This document shows positions 51,401-62,508 of a DNA stretch of 64,000 nt, in pieces. The stretch lies in NCBI RefSeq assembly GCF_932526225.1, contig NC_064040.1, positions 250,001-314,000 on the forward strand, given 5' to 3'. The notes below the pieces were generated by a model that saw only the letters and a list, made by a program, of their open reading frames with translations, had not been told where the DNA came from and did not search any database. The position numbers and the translations under genes are program-made. Source of the DNA: Nematostella vectensis (lineage: Eukaryota; Cnidaria; Anthozoa; Actiniaria; Edwardsiidae). Position 1 is the first letter of the stretch. Each line of letters opens with the position of its first letter.

Positions 51401-52139
51401 AATGTAAATTCCAAAAAGTAACATTAGGAAAAATAAAACAGTATACTCGGAAAAAAAGGTATATCAATCTATCGAGCGCTATGCTCTATGTTAGAATCTA
51501 CTTAATCAAGTTATCCAAGGAATCTAGTTAGTTCTTGTGTGCATAAAATATGTACAGGATCCTGAACAAAGCATGAGCACATCAAAGATTCTGAGAGTAC
51601 ATAAAAATGTCCCTATACCTTCTTTTTATGTCATGACACACCAAGAACAGTATAATTAAGTATCGATATTTAAAAAAAAAAAATAAAGAAAAAAAAAAAT
51701 AGGCTATCAGCGGGAATCGAACCCGGGTCGCTGCGTTAGTAGTCAAGTGCCCGCAACGAAAGACTAACGTGGCATTGCTGAAGGGGATTGTAATGAAAAT
51801 TACTTTTAATACTATTGGTATCGTAAACTATCCCAAGCAAAGTCACCATCGGACTGGAGGTTACATTCGGGAAAAGCTTTAGGGTTACATTCGGGAATTT
51901 GTTTTACGAGTGCAACCTCCAAAAGGTTACAATCGATAATTTTTTTTTTCCGAATGTAAATTCCAAAAAGTAACATTAGGAAAAATAAAACAGTATACTC
52001 GGAAAAAAAGGTATATCAATCTATCGAGCGCTATGCTCTATGTTAGAATCTACTTAATCAAGTTATCCAAGGAATCTAGTTAGTTCTTGTGTGCATAAAA
52101 TATGTACAGGATCCTGAACAAAGCATGAGCACATCAAAG

Positions 52140-53170
52140 ATGCTGAGAGTACATAAAAATGTCCCTATACCTTCTTTTTATGTCATGACACACCAAGAAC
52201 AGTATAATTAAGTATCGATATTTAAAAAAAAAATAAAGAAAAAAAAATAGGCTATCAGCGGGAATCGAACCCGGGTCGTTGCGTTAGTAGTCAAGTGCCC
52301 GCAACGAAAGACTAACGTGGCATTGCTGAAGGGAATCGTAATGAAAATTAATTTTAATACTATTGGTATCGTAAACTATCTCAAGCAAAGTCAACATCGG
52401 ACTCGAGGTTACATTCGGGAAAAGCTTCAGGGTTACATTCGGGAATTTGTTTTACGAGTGTAACCTCCAAAAGGTTACAATCAATATTTTTTTTTCCGAA
52501 TGTAAATTCCAAAAAGTAACATTAGGAAAAATAAAACAGTATACTCGGAAAAAATGGTATATCAATCTATCGAGCGCTATGCTCTATGTTAGAATCTACT
52601 TAATCAAGTTATCCAAGGAATCTAGTTAGTTCTTGTGCGCATAAAATATGTACAGGATCCTGAACAAAGCATGAGCACATCAAAGATGCTGAGAGTACAT
52701 AAAAATGTAACTATACCTTCTTTTTATGTTATGACACACCAAGAACAGTATAATTAAGTATCGATATTTAAAAAAAAATAAAGAAAAAAAAATAGGCTAT
52801 CAGCGGGAATCGAACCCGGGTAGCTGCGGTAGTAGTCAAGTGCCCGCAACGAAAGACTAACGTGGCATTGCTGAAGGGAATTGTAATGAAAATTACTTTT
52901 AATTGTATTGGTATCGTAAACTATCCCAAACAAAGTCACCATCGGATTGGAGGTTACATTTGGGAAAAGCTTCAGGGTTACATTCGGGACTTTGTTTTAC
53001 GAGTGTAACCTCCAAAAGGTTACAATCGATAATTCTTTTTCCGAATGTAAATTCCAAAAAGTAACATTAGGAAAATAAAACAGTATACTCGGTAAAAAAG
53101 GTATATCAATCTATCGAGCGCTATGCTCTATGTTAGAATCTACTTAATCAAGTTATCCAAGGAATCTAGT
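52140..53170 (-). repeat. Dispersed ~1-kb copy of 46.1-47.1 kb
   Basis: This stretch matches about 46115-47145 at a fixed offset of 6025 bp. It shares the private variants AAAAAATGGTATATC (52548), CCCAAACAAAG (52924), TACATTTGGGAAAAG (52956) and GATAATTCTTTTTCC (53028). It sits among unrelated right-domain units, so a block was transferred across at least nine monomers. Differences include AATGTAACTATAC for AATGTACCTATAC and AATTGTATTGG for AATACTATTGG. Confidence 0.88.
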
Positions 53171-55499
53171 TAGTTCTTGTGTGCATAAAATATGTACAGG
53201 ATCCTGAACAAAGCATGAGCACATCAAAGATGCTGAGAGTACATAAAAATGTCCCTATACCTTCTTTTTATGTCATGACACACCAAGAACAGTATAATTA
53301 AGTATCGATATTTAAAAAAAAAAATTAAGAAAAAAAAATAGGCTATCAGCGGGAATCGAACCCGGGTAGCTGCGGTAGTAGTCAAGTGCCCGCTCGAAAG
53401 ACTAACGTGGCATTGCTGAAGGGAATTGTAATGAAAATTACTTTTAATACTATTGGTATCGTAAACTATCCAAAGCAAAGTCACCATCGGACTGGAGGTT
53501 ACATTCGGGAAAAGCTTCAGGGTTACATTCGGGAATTTGTTTTACGAGTGTAACCTCCAAAAGGTTACCATCGATAACTTTTTTTCCGAATGTAAATTCC
53601 AAAAAGTAACATTAGGAAAAATAAAACAGTATACTCGGAAAAAAAGGTATATCAATCTATCGAGCGCTATGCTCTATGTTAGAATCTACTTAATCAAGTT
53701 ATCCAAGGAATCTAGTTAGTTCTTGTGTGCATAAAATATGTACAGGATCCTGAACAAAGCATGAGCACATCAAAGATTCTGAGAGTACATAAAAATGTCC
53801 CTATACCTTCTTTTTATGTCATGACACACCAAGAACAGTATAATTAAGTATCGATATTTAAAAAAAAAAATAAAGAAAAAAAAATAGGCTATCAGCGGGA
53901 ATCGAACCCGGGTCGCTGCGTTAGTAGTCAAGTGCCAGCAACGAAAGACTAACGTGGCATTGCTGAAGGGAGTTGTAATAAAAATTACTTTTAATACTAT
54001 TGGTATCGTAAACTATCCCAAGCAAAGTCACCATCGGACTGGAGGTTACATTCGGGAAAAGCTTCAGGGTTACACTCGGGAATTTGATTTACGAGTGTAA
54101 CCTCCAAAAGGTTACAATCAATAATTTTTTTTCCGAATGTAAATTCCAAAAAGTAACATTAGGAATAATAAAACAGTATACTCGGAAAAAATAGTATATC
54201 AATCTATCGAGCGCTATGCTCTATGTTAGAATCTACTTAATCAAGTTATCCAAGGAATCTAGTTAGTTCTTGTGTGCATAAAATATGTACAGGATCCTGA
54301 ACAAAGCATGAGCACATCAAAGATGCTGAGAGTACATAAAAATGTCCCTATACCTTCTTTTTATGTCATGACACACCAAGAACAGTATAATTAAGTATCG
54401 ATATTTAAAAAAAAAAAATTAAGAAAAAAAAAATAGGCTATCAGCGGGAATCGAACCCGGGTAGCTGCGGTAGTAGTCAAGTGCCCGCTCGAAAGACTAA
54501 CGTGGCATTGCTGAAGGGAATTGTAATGAAAATTACTTTTAATACTATTGGTATCGTAAACTATCCAAAGCAAAGTCACCATCGGACTGGAGGTTACATT
54601 CGGGAAAAGCTTCAGGGTTACATTCGGGAATTTGTTTCACGAGTGTAACCTCCAAAAGGTTACCATCGATAATTTTTTTTCCGAATGTAAATTCCAAAAA
54701 GTAACATTAGGAAAAATAAAACAGTATACTCGGAAAAAAAGGTATATCAATCTATCGAGCGCTATGCTCTATGTTAGAATCTACTTAATCAAGTTATCCA
54801 AGGAATCTAGTTAGTTCTTGTGTGCATAAAATATGTACAGGATCCTGAACAAAGCATGAGCACATCAAAGATTCTGAGAGTACATAAAAATGTCCCTATA
54901 CCTTCTTTTTATGTCATGACACACCAAGAACAGTATAATTAAGTATCGATATTTAAAAAAAATAAATAAAGAAAAAAAAATAGGCTATCAGCGGGAATCG
55001 AACCCGGGTCGCTGCGTTAGTAGTCAAGTGCCCGCAACGAAAGACTAACGTGGCATTGCTGAAGGGAATTGTAATGAAAATTACTTTTAATACTATTGGT
55101 ATCGTAAACTATCCCAAGCAAAGTCACCATCGGACTGGAGGTTACATTCGGGAAAAGCTTTAGGGTTACATTCGGGAATTTGTTTTACGAGTGTAACCTC
55201 CAAAAGGTTACAATCGATAATTTTTTTTTCCGAATGTAAATTCCAAAAAGTAACATTAGGAAAAATAAAACAGTATACTCGGAAAAAAAGGTATATCAAT
55301 CTATCGAGCGCTATGCTCTATGTTAGAATCTACTTAATCAAGTTATCCAAGGAATCTAGTTAGTTCTTGTGTGCATAAAATATGTACAGGATCCTGAACA
55401 AAGCATGAGCACATCAAAGATGCTGAGAGTACATAAAAATGTCCCTATACCTTCTTTTTATGTCATGACACACCAAGAACAGTATAATTAAGTATCGAT

Positions 55500-56486
55500 A
55501 TTTAAAAAAAAATAATAAAGAAAAAAAAAATAGGCTATCAGCGGGAATCGAACCCGGGTCGCTGCGTTAGTAGTCAAGTGCCAGCAACGAAAGACTAACG
55601 TGGCATTGCTGAAGGGAGTTGTAATAAAAATTACTTTTAATACTATTGGTATCGTAAACTATCCCAAGCAAAGTCACCATCGGACTGGAGGTTACATTCG
55701 GGAAAAGCTTCAGGGTTACCCTCGGGAATTTGTTTTACGAATGTAACCTCGAAAAGGTTACAATCAATAATTTTTTTTCCGAATGTAAATTCCAAAAAGT
55801 AACATTAGGAATAATAAAACAGTATACTCGGAAAAAATAGTATATCAATCTATCGAGCGCTATGCTCTATGTTAGAATCTACTTAATCAAGTTATCCAAG
55901 GAATCTGGTTAGTTCTTGTGTGCATAAAATATGTACAGGATCCTGAACAAAGCATGAGCACATCAAAGATGCTGAGAGTACATAAAAATGTCCCTATACC
56001 TTCTTTTTATGTCATGACACACCAAGAACAGTATAATTAAGTATCGATATTTAAAAAAAAATAATAAAGAAAAAAAAAATAGGCTATCAGCGGGAATCGA
56101 ACCCGGGTCGCTGCGTTAGTAGTCAAGTGCCAGCAACGAAAGACTAACGTGGCATTGCTGAAGGGAGTTGTAATAAAAATTACTTTTAATACTATTGGTA
56201 TCGTAAACTATCCCAAGCAAAGTCACCATCGGACTGGAGGTTACATTCGGGAAAAGCTTCAGGGTTACCCTCGGGAATTTGTTTTACGAATGTAACCTCG
56301 AAAAGGTTACAATCAATAATTTTTTTTCCGAATGTAAATTCCAAAAAGTAACATTAGGAATAATAAAACAGTATACTCGGAAAAAATAGTATATCAATCT
56401 ATCGAGCGCTATGCTCTATGTTAGAATCTACTTAATCAAGTTATCCAAGGAATCTAGTTAGTTCTTGTGTGCATAAAATATGTACA
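55500..56486 (-). repeat. Single-monomer tandem duplication (549 bp)
   Basis: Positions 55500-56048 are repeated from 56049. Both copies share two private changes in the motif cluster: GTTACCCTCGGG (55714 and 56263) and ACCTCGAAAAGG (55745 and 56294). The second of these breaks one loop base, not the hairpin stem. One difference is GAATCTGGTTAG (55911) against GAATCTAGTTAG (56460). Confidence 0.88.
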
Positions 56487-59400
56487 GGATAATAACAAAG
56501 CATGAGCACATCAAAGATGCTGAGAGTACATAAAAATGTCCCTATACCTTCTTTTTATGTCATGACACACCAAGAACAGTATAATTAAGTATCGATATTT
56601 AAAAAAACAATTAAGAAAAAAAAAATAGGCTATCAGCGGGAATCGAACCCGGGTAGCTGCGGTAGTAGTCAAGTGCCCGCTCGAAAGACTAACGTGGCAT
56701 TGCTGAAGGGAATTGTAATGAAAATTACTTTTAATACTATTGGTATCGTAAACTATCCCAAGCAAAGTCACCATCGGACTGGAGGTTACATTCGCGAAAA
56801 GCTTCAGGGTTACATTTGGGAATTTGTTTTACGAGTGTAACCTCCAAAAGGTTACAATCGATAATTTTTTTTCCGAATGTAAATTCCAAAAAGTAACATT
56901 AGGAAAAATAAAACAGTATACTCGGAAAAAAAGGTATATCAATCTATCGAGCGCTATGCTCTATGTTAGAATCTACTTAATCAAGTTATCCAAGAAACCT
57001 AGTTAGTTCTTGTGTGCATAAAATATGTACAGGATCCTGAACAAAGCATGAGCACATCAAAGATTCTGAGAGTACATAAAAATGTCCCTATACCTTCTTT
57101 TTATGTCATGACACACCAAGAACAGTATAATTAAGTATCGATATTTAAAAAAAATAAATAAAGAAAAAAAAATAGGCTATCAGCGGGAATCGAACCCGGG
57201 TCGCTGCGTTAGTAGTCAAGTGCCCGCAACGAAAGACTAACGTGGCATTGCTGAAGGGAATTGTAATGAAAATTACTTTTAATACTATTGGTATCGTAAA
57301 CTATCCCAAGCAAAGTCACCATCGGACTGGAGGTTACATTCGGGAAAAGCTTAAGGGTTACATTCGGGAATTTGTTTTACGAGTGTAACCTCCAAAAGGT
57401 TACAATCGATAATTTTTTTTTCCGAATGTAAATTCCAAAAAGTAACATTAGGAAAAATAAAACAGTATACTCGGAAAAAAAGGTATATCAATCTATCGAG
57501 CGCTATGCTCTATGTTAGAATCTACTTAATCAAGTTATCCAAGGAATCTAGTTAGTTCTTGTGTGCATAAAATATTTACAGGATCCTGAACAAAGCATGA
57601 GCACATCAAAGATGCTGAGAGTACATAAAAATGTCCCTATACCTTCTTTTTATGTCATGACACACCAAGAACAGTATAATTAAGTATCGATATTTAAAAA
57701 AAAATAATAAAGAAAAAAAAAAAGGCTATCAGCGGGAATCGAACCCGGGTCGCTGCGTTAGTAGTCAAGTGCCCGCAACGAAAGACTAACGTGGCATTGC
57801 TGAAGGAAGTTGTAATGAAAATTACTTTTAATACTATTGGTATCGTAAACTATCCCAAGCAAAGTCACCATCGGACTGGAGGTTACATTCGGGAAAAGCT
57901 TCAGGGTTACACTCGGGAATTTATTTTACGAGTGTAACCTCCAAAAGGTTACAATCAATAATTTTTTTTCCGAATGTAAATTCCAAAAAGTAACATTAGG
58001 AATAATAAAACAGTATACTCGGAAAAAATAGTATATCAATCTATCGAGCGCTATGCTCTATGTTAGAATCTACTTAATCAAGTTATCCAAGGAATCTAGT
58101 AAGTTCTTGTGTGCAAAAAATATGTACAGGATCCTCAACAAAGCATGAGCACATCAAAGATGCTGAGAGTACATAAAAATGTCCCTATACCTTCTTTTTA
58201 TGTCATGACACACCAAGAACAGTATAATTAAGTATCGATATTTAAAAAAAAAAATTTAGAAAAAAAAAATAGGCTATCAGCGGGAATCAAACCCGGGTCG
58301 CTGCGGTAGTAGTCAAGTGCCCGCTCGAAAGACTAACGTGGCATTGCTGAAGGGAATTGTAATGAAAATTACTTTTAATACTATTGGTATCGTAAACTAT
58401 CCAAAGCAAAGTCACCATCGGACTGGAGGTTACATTCGGGAAAAGCTTCAGGGTTACATTCGTGAATTTGTTTTACGAGTGTAACCTCCAAAAGGTTACC
58501 ATCGATAATTTTTTTTCCGAATGTAAATTCCAAAAAGTAACATTAGGAAAAATAAAACAGTATACTCGGAAAAAAAGGTATATCAATCTATCGAGCGCTA
58601 TGCTCTATGTTAGAATCTACTTAATCAAGTTATCCAAGGAATCTAGTTAGTTCTTGTGTGCATAAAATATGTACAGGATCCTGAACAAAGCATGAGCACA
58701 TCAAAGATTCTGAGAGTACATAAAAATGTTCCTATACCTTCTTTTTATGTCATGACACACCAAGAACAGTATAATTAAGTATCGATATTTAAAAAAAATA
58801 AATAAAGAAAAAAAAAATAGGCTATCAGCGGGAATCGAACCCGGGTCGCTGCGTTAGTAGTCAAGTGCCAGCAACGAAAGACTAACGTGGCATTGCTGAA
58901 GGGAGTTGTAATAAAAATTACTTTTAATACTATTGGTATCGTAAACTATCCCAAGCAAAGTCACCATCGGACTGGAGGTTACATTCGGGAAAAGCTTCAA
59001 TGTTACACTCGGGAATTTGTTTTACGAGTGTAACCTCCAAAAGGTTACAATCAATAATTTTTTTTCCGAATGTAAATTCCAAAAAGTAACATTAGGAATA
59101 ATAAAACAGTATACTCGGAAAAAATAGTATATCAATCTATCGAGCGCTATGCTCTATGTTAGAATCTACTTAATCAAGTTATCCAAGGAATCTAGTTAGT
59201 TCTTGTGTGCATAAAATATGTACAGGATCCTGAACAAAGCATGAGCACATCAAAGATGCTGAGAGTACATAAAAATGTCCCTATACCTTCTTTTTATGTC
59301 ATGACACACCAAGAACAGTATAATTAAGTATCGATATTTAAAAAAAAAATTAAGAAAAAAAAAATAGGCTATCAGCGGGAATCGAACCCGGGTCGCTGCG

Positions 59401-61556
59401 GTAGTAGTCAAGTGCCCGCTCGAAAGACTAACGTGGCATTGCTGAAGGGAATTGTAATGAAAATTACTTTTAATACTATTGGTATCGTAAACTATCCAAA
59501 GCAAAGTCACCATCGGACTGGAGGTTACATTCGGGAAAAGCTTCAGGGTTACATTCGGGAATTTGTTTTACGAGTGTAACCTCCAAAAGGTTACCATCGA
59601 TAATTTTTTTTTCGAATGTAAATTCCAAAAAGTAACATTAGGAATAATAAAACAGTATACTCGGAAAAAATAGTATATCAATCTATCGAGCGCTATGCTC
59701 TATGTTAGAATCTACTTAATCAAGTTATCCAAGGAATCTAGTAAGTTCTTGTGTGCATAAAATATGTACAGGATCCTGAACAAAGCATGAGCACATCAAA
59801 GATGCTGAGAGTACATAAAAATGTCCCTATACCTTCTTTTTATGTCATGACACACCAAGAACAGTATAATTAAGTATCGATATTAAAAAAAAAAAAATTT
59901 AGAAAAAAAAATAGGCTATCAGCGGGAATCGAACCCGGGTCGCTGCGGTAGTAGTCAAGTGCCCGCTCGAAAGACTAACGTGGCATTGCTGAAGGGAATT
60001 GTAATGAAAATTACTTTTAATACTATTGGTATCGTAAACTATCCAAAGCAAAGTCACCATCGGACTGGAGGTTACATTCGGGAAAAGCTTCAGGGTTACA
60101 TTCGGGAATTTGTTTTACGAGTGTAACCTCCAAAAGGTTACCATCGATAATTTTTTTTCCGAATGTAAATTCCAAAAAGTAACATTAGGAAAAATAAAAC
60201 AGTATACTCGGAAAAAAAGGTATATCAATCTATCGAGCGCTATGCTCTATGTTAGAATTTACTTAATCAAGTTATCCAAGGAATCTAGTTAGTTCTTGTG
60301 TGCATAAAATATGTACAGGATCCTGAACAAAGCATGAGCACATCAAAGATTCTGAGAGTACATAAAAATGTCCCTATACCTTCTTTTTATGTCATGACAC
60401 ACCAAGAACAGTATAATTAAGTATCGATATTTAAAAAAAATAAATAAAGAAAAAAAAATAGGCTATCAGCGGGAATCGAACCCGGGTCGCTGCGTTAGTA
60501 GTCAAGTGCCAGCAACGAAAGACTAACGTGGCATTGCTGAAGGGAGTTGTAATAAAAATTACTTTTAATACTATTGGTATCGTAAACTATCCCAAGCAAA
60601 GTCACCATCGGACTGGAGGTTACATTCGGGAAAAGCTTCAGGGTTACACTCGGGAATTTGTTTTACGAGTGTAACCTCCAAAAGGTTACAATCAATAATT
60701 TTTTTTCCGAATGTAAATTCCAAAAAGTAACATTAGGAATAATAAAACAGTATACTCGGAAAAAATAGTATATCAATCTATCGAGCGCTATGCTCTATGT
60801 TAGAATCTACTTAATCAAGTTATCCAAGGAATCTAGTTAGTTCTTGTGTGCATAAAATATGTACAGGATCCTGAACAAAGCATGAGCACATCAAAGATGC
60901 TGAGAGTACATAAAAATGTCCCTATACCTTCTTTTTATGTCATGACACACCAAGAACAGTATAATTAAGTATCGATATTTAAAAAAAAATAATAAAGAAA
61001 AAAAAATAGGCTATCAGCGGGAATCGAACCCGGGTCGCTGCGTTAGTAGTCAAGTGCCAGCAACGAAAGACTAACGTGGCATTGCTGAAGGGTGTTGTAA
61101 TAAAAATTACTTTTAATACTATTGGTATCGTAAACTATCCCAAGCAAAGTCACCATCGGACTGGAGGTTACATTCGGGAAAAGCTTCAGGGTTACACTCG
61201 GGAATTTGTTTTACGAGTGTAACCTCCAAAAGGTTACAATCAATAATTTTTTTTTCCAAATGTAAATTCCAAAAAGTAACATTAGGAATAATAAAACAGT
61301 ATACTCGGAAAAAATAGTATATCAATCTATCGAGCGCTATGCTCTATGTTAGAATCTACTTAATCAAGTTATCCAAGGAATCTAGTTAGTTCTTGTGTGC
61401 ATAAAATATGTACAGGATCCTGAACAAAGCATGAGCACATCAAAGATGCTGAGAGTACATAAAAATGTCCCTATACCTTCTTTTTATGTCATGACACACC
61501 AAGAACAGTATAATTAAGTATCGATATTTAAAAAAAAAAATTAAGAAAAAAAAATA

Positions 61557-61628
61557 GGCTATCAGCGGGAATCGAACCCGGGTCGCTGCGTTAGTAGTCA
61601 AGTGCCCGCAACGAAAGACTAACGTGGC
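61557..61628 (-). pseudogene. tRNA-like relic (reverse-block example)
   Basis: This is the reverse-strand counterpart of the forward example: GGCTATCA on the + strand is the 3' acceptor side, GGGAATCGAACCC the T arm and B box, and TTAGTAG the anticodon loop region. In the reverse block the element lies about 142-213 bp right of each GGATCC landmark. Two alleles of the anticodon arm exist (GCGTTAG and GCGGTAG on the + strand) and two or three of the D loop (GCAACG, GCTCG, and CCAGCAACG), without compensating changes, so I see no sign of selection on a tRNA fold. Confidence 0.6.
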
Positions 61629-61961
61629 ATTGCTGAAGGGAATTGTAATGAAAATTACTTTTAATACTATTGGTATCGTAAACTATCCCAAGCAAAGTCA
61701 CCATCGGACTGGAGGTTACATTCGGGAAAAGCTTCAGGGTTGCATTCGGGAATTTGATTTACGAGTGTAACCTCCAAAAGGTTACAATCGATAATTTTTT
61801 TTCCGAATGTAAATTCCAAAAAGTAACATTAGGAAAAATAAAACAGTATACTCGGAAAAAAAGGTATATCAATCTATCGAGCGCTATGCTCTATGTTAGA
61901 ATCTACTTAATCAAGTTATCCAAGGAATCTAGTTAGTTCTTGTGTGCATAAAATATGTACA

Positions 61962-62508
61962 GGATCCTGAACAAAGCATGAGCACATCAAAGATGCTGAG
62001 AGTACATAAAAATGTCCCTATACCTTCTTTTTATGTCATGACACACCAAGAACAGTATAATTAAGTATCGATATTTAAAAAAAAAATAAAGAAAAAAAAA
62101 ATAGGCTATCAGCGGGAATGCAACCCGGGTCGCTGCGTTAGTAGTCAAGTGTCCGCAACGAAAGACTAACGTGGCATTGCTGAAGGGAATTGTAATGAAA
62201 ATTACTTTTAATACTATTGGTATCGTAAACTATCCCAAGCAAAGTCACCATCGGACTGGAGGTTACATTCGGGAAAAGCTTCAGGGTTACATTCGGGAAT
62301 TTGTTTTACGAGTGTAACCTCCAAAAGGTTACAATCGATAATTTTTTTTCCGAATGTAAATTCCAAAAAGTAACATTAGGAAAAATAAAACAGTATACTC
62401 GGAAAAAAAGGTATATCAATCTATCGAGCGCTATGCTCTATGTTAGAATCTACTTAATCAAGTTATCCAAGGAACCTAGTTAGTTCTTGTGTGCATAAAA
62501 TATGTACA
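61962..62508 (-). repeat. Representative monomer, internal map
   Basis: This unit is chosen to show the internal plan. GGATCC lies at 61962 inside the 10-bp palindrome CAGGATCCTG. GTCATGAC (8-bp palindrome) lies at 62035-62042 and TATCGATA (8-bp palindrome) at 62066-62073. The A-tract runs from about 62077 to 62102. The tRNA-like relic on the - strand spans 62104-62175; in this unit the B box is altered by a local GAATGCAACCC change. The hairpin GTAAT-GAAA-ATTAC lies at 62192-62205. The GTAACC motif cluster spans 62261-62361, with HindIII at 62276-62281. The hairpin GAGC-GCTAT-GCTC lies at 62426-62438. The same order holds in all complete units. Confidence 0.9.
62261..62361. other. Cluster of five CCGAATGTAACC-like motifs (example)
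   Basis: On the + strand of this unit: GGTTACATTCGGG (62261-62273), GGTTACATTCGGG (62285-62297), CGAGTGTAACC (about 62309-62319), GGTTACAATCG (about 62327-62338) and CCGAATGTAAA (62350-62360). Copies 1, 2 and 4 point one way, 3 and 5 the other. Spacing is about 24, 23, 19 and 22 bp, near two helical turns. Copies 3 and 4 form the hairpin GTAACCT-CCAAA-AGGTTAC (62314-62332). The cluster is kept in all complete units. A multimeric DNA-binding protein site is possible but unproven. Confidence 0.75.
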
